Shown: positions 33,788 through 43,043, counted from the first letter of the stretch. The stretch: 64,000 nucleotides of DNA from Flexivirga caeni (GCF_003724155.1 NZ_RJJQ01000001.1:416020-480019), one strand, 5' to 3'. The notes: generated by a model not told the origin, from the letters alone. Program-made: numbers and translations.

Positions 33788-33820
33788 CCGAGCGGGGTAG
33801 TTCCGCACCGAGCGGGGTAG
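33788..33820 (+). repeat. 13-bp direct repeat at the remnant boundary
   Basis: CCGAGCGGGGTAG occurs at 33788-33800 and again at 33808-33820, a 20-bp tandem unit at the 5' edge of the HNH remnant. It may mark the break or insertion junction. Confidence 0.5.
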
Positions 33821-34285
33821 AACGGCCATCGGCACCAGCAGCAAAGGCACCAACAAGGCAGCCCGGGTGCAGGTGCGGCGCCTGTTCACCCACCCCGGCA
33901 CCGGCGACCTCATCGGCATGGAATCGAGGGCCCGCACCTACCCCGGGCTCCTCGCCCACCTCATCAAACTGCGTGACCACACCTGCCGCACGCCGTTCTG
34001 CATCGTGACGATCCGGCACATCGACCACATCCGCCCCCACGCCACCGGCGGCGAAACCACCGAACGCGACGGCCAAGGACTCTGCGCACGCTGCAACTAC
34101 CTCAAAGAACACCCCGACTACACCGTCACCGGCGATGCCGGCGAAACCACCACCTCCACCGGCAGCCTCGTCGCAACCAGCCACCCACCCAGCCCGCCCG
34201 GGCTACCCCCACCCACCCGTCACACACCGAACGCACCCTCATCGACTTCATCTGGATCCAGGACATCTACCGAGAAGCCAGCTGA
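33801..34285 (+). pseudogene. DUF222/HNH endonuclease gene remnant
   Basis: The frame open from 33801 encodes the C-terminal HNH part of a 13E12/DUF222 protein: TGDLIGMESRARTYPG, then the HNH core DHTCRTPFC...HIDHIRPHATGG...GLCARCN. The DUF222 domain that should precede it is missing, and an in-frame stop lies at 33798-33800. The expected ending, LIDFIWIQDIYREAS, is present but in another frame (stop 34283-34285), so a frameshift occurred near 34150-34210. It is a decayed copy of a gene family that is often repeated in actinobacterial genomes. Confidence 0.8.
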
Positions 34286-34385
34286 GCTACGTGCTCAATA
34301 GTTCGGCGCGCAGCGGACTCGCGCGAGACAGACCGGGGACGAAACTCAGGTGCGCACTCGGGCTCTCGTGGGCGAGGGTTGCCTG

Positions 34386-35135
34386 ATGGCGACCGACGTA
34401 ATGCCCGGCCATTGGTACAAGAACTACGAGCGCGGGCGACCCGGTTACCCGAACGCGGTCCTTGACCTGGTCGACCTCGCACCAACTGCGGCGGTGCTGG
34501 ACGTCGCGGCTGGCACGGGGAAGTTCACGCAGCTACTGGCAGCACGGTTCAGGCGTGTCGTTGCCGTCGAGCCGGACCACGAGATGCGGCACATGCTCAC
34601 GGTCGCGTGTCCCGAAGCGGTGTGCCTCACGGGCAGCGCGGATCGCCTGCCGGTCGCGGACGATTCGGTTGACGCAGTGTTCGTGGCCCAGGCCTTCCAT
34701 TGGTTCGACAACGAGGCGACGTTGGCCGAGTTCGCGCGGGTTCTGCACCCAGGCGGGGTCGTGCTAGTGGCATGGAACGTCGCGACGGGAGAGGTGACAC
34801 CGGACATCTCGCCCGTCCTGGAGTTGCTCGCGCCGATGTGGCCGGACGAGTTCGGCTTCCCGCTGGACATGTTGCGCGGCGACTGGAGCCCGACCTGCTG
34901 GAAGCTTCCATACGCCCGGGCAACGTTCAGCGACATCCGCACTGCGCACTTTGCGAACCCTCAAAGCGTTGACCCTGAAGGCCTGGTCGCGTTCTTCGGC
35001 TCCATGGGGTGGATCGCAAACTTGCCCGACACCGAACGGCTGCCGCTCCTCAAGGAACTGCAATCGAAGCTCACCTCCGACCACTACTCGCTGCCGTGGC
35101 GAACGCGCATCGAGTGGACTCAATCGATCGCGTGA
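34386..35135 (+). CDS. Class I SAM-dependent methyltransferase
   Basis: A 249-residue methyltransferase_11-type protein. It opens with WYKNYERGRPGYP, typical of a yeast Trm9/YcgJ-like group. Motif I is VLDVAAGTGKFT (residues about 36-47), motif II acid VVAVEPDHEM, and motif IV DSVDAVFVAQAFHW. The methyl acceptor is unknown; relatives act on small molecules. The start is the ATG at 34386 and an upstream GTG at 34350 is possible. The gene stands alone after the HNH remnant and uses slightly more A and T than its neighbours, so it may have arrived by transfer. Confidence 0.88.
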   Translation: MATDVMPGHWYKNYERGRPGYPNAVLDLVDLAPTAAVLDVAAGTGKFTQLLAARFRRVVAVEPDHEMRHMLTVACPEAVCLTGSADRLPVADDSVDAVFVAQAFHWFDNEATLAEFARVLHPGGVVLVAWNVATGEVTPDISPVLELLAPMWPDEFGFPLDMLRGDWSPTCWKLPYARATFSDIRTAHFANPQSVDPEGLVAFFGSMGWIANLPDTERLPLLKELQSKLTSDHYSLPWRTRIEWTQSIA

Positions 35136-35355
35136 GTGCATCCCCGATTGACAAGCGAGCCGGCGTTTCTTCCGCGCTGTCTCGCGGAGGAATGTGAAGA
35201 GACGACGATCCGGATCGAGCGGGCCATTTCGGCACTGGCACTGGTGTAGCGATCCCGGCGCCGGCACGCAGCGCAAGATCACCCACAAGGCGACCAAGCG
35301 CTCAACCTCACCAGGTCACCGGGCACGTGCGGCCGGCCTGGGCAACAATGACACC

Positions 35356-36237
35356 GTGCTGACCGTCGGATTGCTCGTGGTCGCGGTCCTGCTCACCTGG
35401 CCGGTGCCGCGACTGCTGCCGCGCCTCACGCTGCTCGAACACGTCCCCGGCGCAACCCTGCTGCTCTGGCAGGCGGTCGCCCTCTCCGCCATCTTTGCCG
35501 CCGTCAGCCTCGCCCCGATGGCGATCCTGCAGACGGTTCGGCACGGGCGGGAGATCCCGGCGCCGGCCGCGAACTATCCGATGCTCGCCATCGGCCTGGT
35601 CATCTCCGGGCTGGTCATCGCCCGCCTCTTGCTGCAAGGGCACCGCATCGGACGCGACCTGCGCATCGCCCGGCGCGAGCACGCCGAACTCGTCGACCTG
35701 CTCGGGGTGAGTCCCGACCCCGAGGGTGGTGACGAATCCATCACCGTGCTGGCACACCCGACGCCCACGGCATACTGCATCCCTGGCCGCCGGCACCGGG
35801 TCGTGTTGACCGACAGCACGATTCGGTCACTCCCGGCCGATGAACTCAGCGCGGTGCTCGCGCACGAACGCGCCCACCTGCGGCTGCGTCACGACCTCGT
35901 GCTCGAGTTCTTCACCGTGCTGCACACGACGGTGCCCCCCGCCATACGCAGCGATCTCGCCCTGCGAGAGGTGCGGCTGCTGATCGAAGCCCTCGCCGAC
36001 GAGTCCGCCTGTCGCGCAGTCGGCCCGGTGCCGGTGGCACGTGCGTTGTTGCAACTCGCCGGTGCGAACCACCCAGGCGCCACCTTGGGTATGGCGGGCG
36101 CGGCGCAACGCCGCATGGAACTGCTCGGCGACACCGACGCGCATCGGGGGCTGGCAACGGCCGTCGCGACCGCGGCCGTCCTGGTGCTCTGCGTGACCGG
36201 GTGCCTCGCCTGGGGCGCGCTGCTAGGCCTCGCCTGA
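35356..36237 (+). CDS. M56-family (BlaR1/MecR1-like) membrane metalloprotease
   Basis: A 293-residue membrane protease. It has about four membrane helices (LTVGLLVVAVLLTWPV, ATLLLWQAVALSAIFAAV, MLAIGLVISGLVIARLL, and one at the C-terminus) and a cytoplasmic zinc protease domain with HERAH at residues 170-174. It lacks the extracellular penicillin-binding sensor of BlaR1, like the short actinobacterial forms. GTG 35356 is chosen because hydrophobic sequence begins there; a -10-like AACAAT lies 6 nt upstream. The gene converges on a BlaI-type repressor gene, with a 9-bp gap. It would inactivate that repressor by cleavage. Confidence 0.85.
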   Translation: MLTVGLLVVAVLLTWPVPRLLPRLTLLEHVPGATLLLWQAVALSAIFAAVSLAPMAILQTVRHGREIPAPAANYPMLAIGLVISGLVIARLLLQGHRIGRDLRIARREHAELVDLLGVSPDPEGGDESITVLAHPTPTAYCIPGRRHRVVLTDSTIRSLPADELSAVLAHERAHLRLRHDLVLEFFTVLHTTVPPAIRSDLALREVRLLIEALADESACRAVGPVPVARALLQLAGANHPGATLGMAGAAQRRMELLGDTDAHRGLATAVATAAVLVLCVTGCLAWGALLGLA

Positions 36238-36246
36238 CCCGACGGC

Positions 36247-36639
36247 TCAGCGCGACTGCTTGCGCTCGACCTCCGCGAGCCCGGCCCGCAGCACGTCGAG
36301 GTCCTCGGCCGATGCGTTGTCCAGGAAGTGCAACAAGGCCGCCTTCCGGTCCCCCGGCTCGAGCGGATCCAGGCTGGACTGCAGCACCTCCGCGGTGAGC
36401 TCGTCACGCCCGGACGCCGCGCGATAACGCCAGGCCCGGCCCACCCGCTCACGACTGACAAGGTGCTTCTTGGCCAGCCGGTCGAGCACGGTCATCACCG
36501 TCGTATACGCCAGATCCCGGTCGGTGAGCCGCTCCAGCACCTCGCGCACCGAGAGCCAGCCGTCCTCGGGAAGCGCCCACAACTGCTCCATCACGGCGCC
36601 TTCCAAGTCACCGAGCCCGGACCGTGCTTGCCTCACCAC
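36247..36639 (-). CDS. BlaI/MecI/CopY-family repressor in the cyd operon
   Basis: A 130-residue winged-helix repressor. It opens with GDLEGAVMEQLWALPEDGWLSVREVLE and has the wing sequence around YTTVMTVLDRLAKKHLVSRER, as in BlaI and MecI. The C-terminal helices form the dimerisation part, and the protease-sensitive site would lie near residue 100. The start codon overlaps the end of cydDC by 7 bp, so it belongs to the cydA-cydB-cydDC transcript. Operators of the TACTAC...GTAGTA type lie ahead of cydA. The neighbouring convergent M56 gene is its likely anti-repressor. Confidence 0.9.
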   Translation of the reverse strand: MVRQARSGLGDLEGAVMEQLWALPEDGWLSVREVLERLTDRDLAYTTVMTVLDRLAKKHLVSRERVGRAWRYRAASGRDELTAEVLQSSLDPLEPGDRKAALLHFLDNASAEDLDVLRAGLAEVERKQSR

Positions 36640-39600
36640 GGCGACACCGTAGACCCGCTAGCTGTGCCCGCCGCGCCAGCCTCCGCCGGCTCGAGGACCG
36701 CCGCAGCGTCCGGGGCCAGCGCGAGCGCACGGTCCGGCGCCAGCTCGGTCACCGCCTGGTGCGACACCGCGACCATCGTCGCGCCCGCGGTCGCGGCGCG
36801 CAGATCGGCCAATACCGTCCGGGCCGTCGGCCCGTCCAAGTGCGCAACCGGCTCGTCCAGCAGCAGCACCGGCCGGTTCGCGAGCACCGCTCGCGCGATC
36901 GCCAGCCGCGTGCGCTCTCCGCCGCTGATCGCCCGGCCGTCGCCGAGTTCGGTGTCGAGACCACGCGGCAACGACGCCAGCCACCGGCCGAGCCCCGCAT
37001 CCACCAGGGCCCCCGCGACCGCGGCATCACCTGCCCCCGGCTGCGCCAGCAGGAGGTTCGCCCGCACCGAACCCCGGAAGACGTGCGGCTCGTCGTCGAC
37101 GACGGCAATGCGCGAACGCACGGCATACAGCGATTGATCGCGCGTGTTGCGCCCGCCGAACTCATAGCTGCCGCTGCTCGCGTCGAGGTGTCGCGCCAGC
37201 ACCGCGAGCAGCGTCGACTTGCCGGCGCCGTTCGGCCCGCTGACGCTGACCCGCTCGCCGGGGCGCAACGTCAGCTCGTCCAGGCGTAGGTCGTCGTGCA
37301 CACCGGTCCACGAGGCCTGTATGTCGCGCAACCGCATCCCCGACGCCGCGGCCGGTTCGCCGGTCGCGTGCGGACTCGCGTCGTGCACCGCTGGCTCCTG
37401 GCCGACCAGCTCGTCCAGCCGATCGCGCGCCTGGACCCCACGGGCCGCCGCACCGACCGCGTCCGGCAGTTCGCCGAGCACGACGGTCAGCGCGAGTGGT
37501 CCGAGCACCAGCAGCGCGGCAATCGGTGCAGCGACTTCTCGGTGCAGGACGGCAGCCTGCGCGACAAGCGCCATGGCCACCACGCCGAGCCCGGCGATCA
37601 CTGTGGTCAGGCCGGTGCCCAGAGCACGACCCCGGGCTCCTCGCCCGACCGCACGCTGCGCGGCCTCTCCTGCGTGGTCCAGCCGGGCGAGCAGTCGCTG
37701 CCCCAGCGAAATCGCCTGCACTGCGGTCAAGTTCGTCGTGATGAGCTGCGCTTCGCGGTTGACCGCCGCTCGCGCCCGGAGGGTATGACGCTGCGTCGAC
37801 AGCTCCACCCGGTAGTCCCACCAGGCAACCGCGCACGCGGCCAGCACCACACCGGCGAGAACCAGACCACTGAGCGGATGCAGGATCGAGGCGACCACGA
37901 GCGCAAGCAGCGCGGTCAGCGCGGCACCCACCAGCGGGACGAGGCTGCGCACCTGCAGATCCACTTCGTCGTCCAGGTCGGCGACGGCAGCCGTCAGCAC
38001 ATCGGCGCGGCGCCGCCGGCCGAGGCGCGCCGGCGTCAGCGGGATCAGCCGCTCGTAGAGCGTGGCCCGGCGCGACACCAGATCGCCGAGCGCCGCGTCG
38101 TGCGAGAGGATTCGCTCGACGTAGCGCAGCACCGGACGCCCGATCCCGAAGGCGCGCACGCAGACGATCGCGACCAGCAGGGTCAGCACCGGCGGCCGGG
38201 TCGATGCCTGCACAATCAGCCACCCGGACGTCGCGGTCAGGGCGACGCCGCAGGTGGAGGCGAGCGCTCCCACGACGGCGGCACGTAACACGCCCGGCGC
38301 CGGGCGCCATACCGAGGTGGTTGTGTGCGGTTCCGTCGGCACAGGGTCAACGGGGAGTGACGTCGGCGCCGAGGTGCCGCGGCGCACCGCGGCGGGGCGT
38401 GGAGCAGCCGGCTCCGGACCTACCGGATCGAGCCGGATGACGTTCTCCGCCAACGCGATCAGCGAGTCGCTGTGCGTCGCGACGACGACGGCGCGCTCCG
38501 CAGCCAGGTCGAGGATCAGCGACTCCGCCAGCTCCTGCATCTGCGGGTCGAGGTGCGCAGTCGGCTCGTCGAGCAGCACCACCGGGGCAGACGACAGGCG
38601 CGCACGAGTGAGGGCAAGCAGCGCCCGCTGGCCGGCCGAAAGTCCGAATCCGTCGTCACCGATCGGTGTTTCGAGGCCGGCAGGTAGCCGGCGCAGCGGC
38701 TCGGGCAGCCACCGCGTCCCGGCCGGCAGCTGCGTCCCGAGCGCCAGGTTGTCGGCCAGCGTGCCGGGTAGCAAGAAGGGCCGCTGCATGGCGTAGTGGA
38801 CGCCGGCGTCGTGCACCACGCCCGCTGTCGGGGCACGCAACCCGGCCAGCAGATCGAGCACGGTCGTCTTGCCCGCTCCCGACTCGCCGACGAGCACGGT
38901 CAGCCCGGTCCGGCGCGCGACGTCCAGGTCGCGCACGACCATGGTATCGGTCCCGGGATAGCGGTAGCTGACCCCGGCCGCAAGCAGGTCGCCGGAAATG
39001 GGGGTGTGCTCGAACGGCGTTGCCTGCTCACGCAACTCGGCGATCGCCTGCGCACCGTCGGCGGCCGCGTGAAACTCCTGACCCACCCGCCGGATCGGCC
39101 AGTACGCCTCCGGCGCCAGCAGTATGGCGATGAGCCCCACATGCAGGGACACCTCCCCATGCACCAGCCGCAGCCCGACGGAGACGGCAACGATCGCCAC
39201 CGAGATCGTCGCGAGCAGCTCCAGAGCGGCCGAGCTGAGGAAGGCGGTGCGCAGGGTGCGCACTGTGGCGCGACGCAGCTTCTCTCCGACCGCGCGCACG
39301 ACCCCCACCTGGTGCTCGGCCCGCTGGTAGTTGACCAGTGTCGGCAGCCCGCGCATCACGTCGAGGAAATGCCCTGTCAGCCGGTCGGTTTCATCCCACC
39401 GCGCGGCGGTCTCCGCCTTGGTGTGCATGCCGATCAGCGCCGCGAAGACCGGGAGCAGCGGCACGGTCAGCACGACGATGAGCGCGCTGACCCAATCCGT
39501 AAGTGCCAGCGCGACCAGCGCGAGCGCGGGCACGACCGCGGCGGCCACGAGTGCGGGGAGGTAGCGGGCGACATACGGTTCGACGGCCTCGGCGCCCAGC

Positions 39601-39947
39601 GTCGACCGGCTGAGCATGACGGTCTCGCTCGGTCGTTCGTCGACCGGGCGCGCCAGCCAGCCTTCGACGGCGCGGCGGCGGAGCACCCGCGAGACACACG
39701 AACCCGCCCACGCCGCAACACGTTCGGCGGCTCCGGAGACGACGCCGCGCACCACGAAGACAACCAGGACGGCCACGACCGGTCCAAGCAGGTGGTGGCC
39801 ATCGACCACGGCCACCACCAGGCCGGCGACCACGATCGCCTGGGCGATCGCGAGCGCTCCCTGCACGACCCCGAGCACCCCGAGTGCGCCGAGCGGGCGT
39901 CGCACGGCGGGCTCGGAGCGGACCAGGGCCGGATCGAAGGGCTTCAT
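36633..39947 (-). CDS. cydDC: Fused CydD-CydC thiol ABC exporter
   Basis: A 1104-residue fusion of both halves of the heterodimeric ABC exporter that moves cysteine or glutathione-like thiols and is needed to assemble cytochrome bd. The N-terminal CydD half has six membrane helices (residues 18-290) and Walker A GESGAGKTT near residue 365. The CydC half starts near residue 545 and has Walker A GPNGAGKST near residue 905, with signature ISGGERTRLAIARA. Fusions like this are common in actinobacteria. It overlaps cydB by four bases (ATGA) and blaI by seven. Confidence 0.93.
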   Translation of the reverse strand: MKPFDPALVRSEPAVRRPLGALGVLGVVQGALAIAQAIVVAGLVVAVVDGHHLLGPVVAVLVVFVVRGVVSGAAERVAAWAGSCVSRVLRRRAVEGWLARPVDERPSETVMLSRSTLGAEAVEPYVARYLPALVAAAVVPALALVALALTDWVSALIVVLTVPLLPVFAALIGMHTKAETAARWDETDRLTGHFLDVMRGLPTLVNYQRAEHQVGVVRAVGEKLRRATVRTLRTAFLSSAALELLATISVAIVAVSVGLRLVHGEVSLHVGLIAILLAPEAYWPIRRVGQEFHAAADGAQAIAELREQATPFEHTPISGDLLAAGVSYRYPGTDTMVVRDLDVARRTGLTVLVGESGAGKTTVLDLLAGLRAPTAGVVHDAGVHYAMQRPFLLPGTLADNLALGTQLPAGTRWLPEPLRRLPAGLETPIGDDGFGLSAGQRALLALTRARLSSAPVVLLDEPTAHLDPQMQELAESLILDLAAERAVVVATHSDSLIALAENVIRLDPVGPEPAAPRPAAVRRGTSAPTSLPVDPVPTEPHTTTSVWRPAPGVLRAAVVGALASTCGVALTATSGWLIVQASTRPPVLTLLVAIVCVRAFGIGRPVLRYVERILSHDAALGDLVSRRATLYERLIPLTPARLGRRRRADVLTAAVADLDDEVDLQVRSLVPLVGAALTALLALVVASILHPLSGLVLAGVVLAACAVAWWDYRVELSTQRHTLRARAAVNREAQLITTNLTAVQAISLGQRLLARLDHAGEAAQRAVGRGARGRALGTGLTTVIAGLGVVAMALVAQAAVLHREVAAPIAALLVLGPLALTVVLGELPDAVGAAARGVQARDRLDELVGQEPAVHDASPHATGEPAAASGMRLRDIQASWTGVHDDLRLDELTLRPGERVSVSGPNGAGKSTLLAVLARHLDASSGSYEFGGRNTRDQSLYAVRSRIAVVDDEPHVFRGSVRANLLLAQPGAGDAAVAGALVDAGLGRWLASLPRGLDTELGDGRAISGGERTRLAIARAVLANRPVLLLDEPVAHLDGPTARTVLADLRAATAGATMVAVSHQAVTELAPDRALALAPDAAAVLEPAEAGAAGTASGSTVSPW

Positions 39948-40993
39948 CTGCCGACTTCGACCTCGGCGAGCGGATCACTTTGCGGCGCAATGTGATCCGT
40001 GCTGATCCGCTTGCGGAAGACCCAGTAATTCCACGCCGAGTAGACCAGCATGATCGGCGTGAAGACGATCGCCGCACCGGTCATGATCTGCAGTGTCAGG
40101 TGCGAGCTCGCCGCGTTGTGCACCGTCAGGCTGAACGCCGCGTTGGTCGTGCTCGGCATCACATCCGGGTATGCCGCGAGGAAGTAGCACGCGACCGTCG
40201 CCGCGATCGTGGCGAAGGTGCCCGCGAAGGCCAGCCCGTCACGACCGGCCCGATCCGCCACGAGCGCCCCAAGGAAGAAGATCACGCCGATCGCCGCGAC
40301 CACCCACGACCACACCGTGCCGGTGTGCACGTTGACCCAGACCAGCAGCGCGACTGCCAGCACCGCGGTGACGGGTGCGACCCGCCGGGCGACGGCCCGA
40401 GCGTCGTCCCGGATCGACCCGGAGGTCTTCAGCGCCAGGAAGAACGCACCATGCACGAGGCATACCGCGACCAGTGTCACGCCGCCGAGCAGGCTCATCG
40501 GGTTGAGCAGTGTGAAGAAGTTGCCGGTGAAGTTGCCCGCCCGGTCGACGGGCACCCCGTGGATCAGGTTGGTCAGTGCGACACCGACGAGCAGCGGCGG
40601 CAAGATCGATCCGATGATGATCGTGGTGTCCCAGCCGGCACGCCACTTGTCGCTGTCGCGCTTGTAGCGGTAGTCCAGCCCCATGTTGCGCACGATCAGC
40701 GCGACCAGGAGCAGCAGCATCGCAAGGTAGAAACCGCTGAACATCGTTGCGTACCAGGCGGGGAAGGCCGCGAACGTCGCACCGCCGGCGGTCAGCAGCC
40801 ACACCTCGTTGCCGTCCCAGAACGGGCCGATGGTGGTCAGCATCGTCCGGCGCCGCGTGTTGGTCTCTTCCTTCGTGCCGCCGCGGCCGATCACCGCGAG
40901 CAGCATGCCCACACCGAAGTCGAAGCCTTCGAGCACCAGGTAGCCGGCCCACAGGAGGCCGATGATTATGAACCAGAACGTTTCCAGTGACAT
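39944..40993 (-). CDS. cydB: Cytochrome bd oxidase subunit II
   Basis: A 349-residue membrane subunit with about eight or nine helices. It opens FWFIIIGLLWAGYLVLEGFDFGVGML, the hallmark of CydB, and has GPFWDGNEVWLLTAGGATFAAFP near residue 58. It supports the CydA haem subunit in the quinol:O2 oxidoreductase of the plasma membrane. It is coupled to cydDC downstream and starts 18 bp after cydA. Confidence 0.95.
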   Translation of the reverse strand: MSLETFWFIIIGLLWAGYLVLEGFDFGVGMLLAVIGRGGTKEETNTRRRTMLTTIGPFWDGNEVWLLTAGGATFAAFPAWYATMFSGFYLAMLLLLVALIVRNMGLDYRYKRDSDKWRAGWDTTIIIGSILPPLLVGVALTNLIHGVPVDRAGNFTGNFFTLLNPMSLLGGVTLVAVCLVHGAFFLALKTSGSIRDDARAVARRVAPVTAVLAVALLVWVNVHTGTVWSWVVAAIGVIFFLGALVADRAGRDGLAFAGTFATIAATVACYFLAAYPDVMPSTTNAAFSLTVHNAASSHLTLQIMTGAAIVFTPIMLVYSAWNYWVFRKRISTDHIAPQSDPLAEVEVGR

Positions 40994-41011
40994 CGTGAAT
41001 CTCCTAGGCCC

Positions 41012-42457
41012 TTAGTACGAGAAGGCCAGCGGCTCGTCGTCCGCGGTCTGCGTGGTCGGTTCGTACGGCTCCGCGCCACGTCTGGTGTAGTCGAGGAAGA
41101 GCTTGATCTCGATGACCGCGAGGACGGCATACAGCAGTGTGAAGACGACCATCGAGGTGATGACCGTGCCGGCCGACACACCCGGGGAGACACCGGTCGA
41201 GGTGGTCATCACGCCATACACCAGCCAGGGCTGACGACCCGTCTCGGTGAAGATCCAGCCAAAACTGTTGCCGAACACCGGAAGCAGCGGCACGGCGATG
41301 CCGGCAACGACCAGCCAGCGCGGAATTTCCCCGCGGCCCTTGCGGGTCAGCCAGAGGACCGCAAGGGAGATGAGCACGGCCAGCATGCCGATGCCGATCA
41401 TCAGCCGGAAGGACCAGTAGGCGAGCGGGATGTTGGGTGTGAAGACCGCGTCGGCCGGCTGGACATAGAGTGCTGGCTCGCCGCGCGCCGCCGCTTCCTG
41501 CGAAATCTGCTGGGGCAGCTCACGTTTCAGCTGATTGACCCCTTGCACCTTGCCGCTGAACGAGCCGGTGGCCAGGAAACTGAGCACGCACGGCACGGTG
41601 ACCGCGAACTTCTCGTGCTCTCCGTTCAGCGAGCCGACGGTGAACAGGGAGAACTCCGCGCAGCTGTCCTTGGTGTTGTAGAGCGCTTCTGCCGCAGCCA
41701 TTTTCATCGGTTGGACGTCGGTCATCACCTTGCCCTGCGCGTCACCGGTGATCGCGACCAGGACGCCCGCGATGAGCGTCACGACGGCGCCGGCACGCGC
41801 GGCCTTGCGATACATCCCCTTCTCGTGCTCGTGCTTGCGCATCGACCACAGCCCGACGCCCATCACCATCGCTCCGCCGCACAGGTATGCCGCGGTGAGC
41901 ACGTGCGGGAAGGTGACGAGCTGCACCTTGTTGGTGAGCACCGCAATGAAGTCGGTCAGCTCGGCGCGGCCGGTCTTCGGGTTGTACTTGTAGCCGACCG
42001 GGTGCTGCATGAAGGAGTTGGCGGCGAGGATGAAGTATGCCGACAGCACCGTCCCGATGTGCACCAGCCAGATGCACGCGACGTGCAGCTTCTCGGGGAT
42101 GCGCCCCCAGCCGAAGATCCACAGGCCGAGGAAGGTCGACTCCATGAAGAACGCGAGCAGTGCCTCGAACGCCAGCGGCGCCCCGAAGATGTCACCGACG
42201 AACTTGCTGTAGTCCGACCAGTTCATCCCGAACTGGAACTCCTGCACGATGCCGGTGACCAGGCCGAGCGCGAAGTTAATGGTGAAGAGCTTGCCGAAAA
42301 ATTTTGCCAGCCGGAGCAATTCGGGATTTTTCGAGCGCATGTACCACGTCTGGAAACCCGCCACCATCGCCGACAAGCCGATCGTGATCGGCACGAAGAG
42401 GAAGTGATAGACGGTGGTGATGGCGAACTGCCACCGGGCAAGATCGAGGGCGTCCAC
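41012..42457 (-). CDS. cydA: Cytochrome bd oxidase subunit I
   Basis: A 481-residue quinol oxidase subunit that holds three haems. His18 (VYHFLFVPITIGLS) is the expected high-spin b haem ligand. GWGRIPEKLHVACIWLVHIGT and ANSFMQHPVGY are present, as is the Q-loop region around residues 250-330, which has the short actinobacterial form. It starts at GTG 42457. The 87-bp spacer to the marR gene upstream contains two palindromes of the TACTAC/CTACGA type that look like operators. Cytochrome bd gives high-affinity respiration and resistance to NO and peroxide. Confidence 0.95.
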   Translation of the reverse strand: MDALDLARWQFAITTVYHFLFVPITIGLSAMVAGFQTWYMRSKNPELLRLAKFFGKLFTINFALGLVTGIVQEFQFGMNWSDYSKFVGDIFGAPLAFEALLAFFMESTFLGLWIFGWGRIPEKLHVACIWLVHIGTVLSAYFILAANSFMQHPVGYKYNPKTGRAELTDFIAVLTNKVQLVTFPHVLTAAYLCGGAMVMGVGLWSMRKHEHEKGMYRKAARAGAVVTLIAGVLVAITGDAQGKVMTDVQPMKMAAAEALYNTKDSCAEFSLFTVGSLNGEHEKFAVTVPCVLSFLATGSFSGKVQGVNQLKRELPQQISQEAAARGEPALYVQPADAVFTPNIPLAYWSFRLMIGIGMLAVLISLAVLWLTRKGRGEIPRWLVVAGIAVPLLPVFGNSFGWIFTETGRQPWLVYGVMTTSTGVSPGVSAGTVITSMVVFTLLYAVLAVIEIKLFLDYTRRGAEPYEPTTQTADDEPLAFSY

Positions 42458-42477
42458 GCCGCCTCCTACGTTGGCTA

Positions 42478-42517
42478 CTACGAACTGTCGTAGGTCAGCG
42501 TACTACGGTAGGTAGTA
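42478..42517. promoter_or_regulatory. Two BlaI-type operator palindromes ahead of cydA
   Basis: CTACGA, ACTG, TCGTAG lies at 42478-42493 and TACTAC, GGTAG, GTAGTA at 42501-42517. TACTAC/GTAGTA arms resemble the sites bound by BlaI-type repressors. Both lie 20-60 bp upstream of the cydA start codon, placed to control the whole cydA-cydB-cydDC-blaI operon, so blaI would be autoregulated. Confidence 0.65.
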
Positions 42518-42544
42518 GTTCCGCAGCCATTCTCCCCCGGCTGG

Positions 42545-43000
42545 TCAATCCGGCTCGCCGGAGGGCACGCGCAATGCGGTGCGCAGGCGGGTGAAGACGC
42601 CATCAAGCGCGGTCACCTCGTCAGCGTCCAGGTCGTCGAGAAACAACTCGCGCACCGCGGTCAGGTGCGCCCGCGCCGCGGCGTCAAACTTCCGCGCCCC
42701 GGCGTCGGTCAGGCAGGCATGTATGACGCGAGCGTCGCTCTCGTCACGCTCCCGGCATACCAGCCCACGACGCTCGAGCACGTCGATCTGATAACTCAGC
42801 CGGCTGCTGGAGAAGACCATCGCGCGCGCGAGGGCGCCCATCCGCAACCGGCGTTCGGGCGCTTCGCTGAGCAGCAGGAGCACGTTGTATTCGGGGAGCG
42901 ACAGGCCCGAAGCCTCGCGCAGCCGGTCGTCGAGCGCCTGCTGGAGCAGCACACTCGACTCGAAGTAGGAGCGCCACATGCGCACGCGTGAACCGCCCAC
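42545..43000 (-). CDS. MarR-family transcriptional regulator
   Basis: A 151-residue winged-helix regulator with RMGALARAMVFSSSRLSYQIDVLERRGLV as the recognition region and the wing ERDESDARVIHACLTDAG. It starts at GTG 43000, or at the ATG in MWRSYFESS 21 bases later. It is divergent from the pirin gene, with a perfect 10-bp palindrome in the 43-bp spacer, a common MarR-pirin arrangement. It also lies directly upstream of cydA on the same strand, so it may read into the cyd operon. Confidence 0.9.
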   Translation of the reverse strand: MGGSRVRMWRSYFESSVLLQQALDDRLREASGLSLPEYNVLLLLSEAPERRLRMGALARAMVFSSSRLSYQIDVLERRGLVCRERDESDARVIHACLTDAGARKFDAAARAHLTAVRELFLDDLDADEVTALDGVFTRLRTALRVPSGEPD

Positions 43001-43015
43001 CTGCCCACCCTAACT

Positions 43016-43025
43016 TCAAATTTGA
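43016..43025. promoter_or_regulatory. Palindromic MarR-type operator
   Basis: TCAAATTTGA is a perfect palindrome in an otherwise GC-rich spacer between marR and the pirin gene. It lies 5 bp upstream of a -10-like TATCGT (43031-43036), which ends 7 nt before GTG 43044. Binding would cover both promoters. Confidence 0.6.
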
Positions 43026-43043
43026 GACGTTATCGTGTATGGC

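Noticed and set aside
38796..40990. Plus-strand frames of 399 and 368 residues opposite cydDC and cydB
   Set aside because: They mirror well-recognised membrane and ABC sequences and are rich in Arg, His and Asp, as antisense shadows are in high-GC DNA.
42457..42545. Assignment of the cydA upstream palindromes to MarR rather than BlaI
   Set aside because: The TACTAC/GTAGTA arms resemble BlaI-type sites more than the TCAAATTTGA palindrome found beside marR, although binding was not tested.
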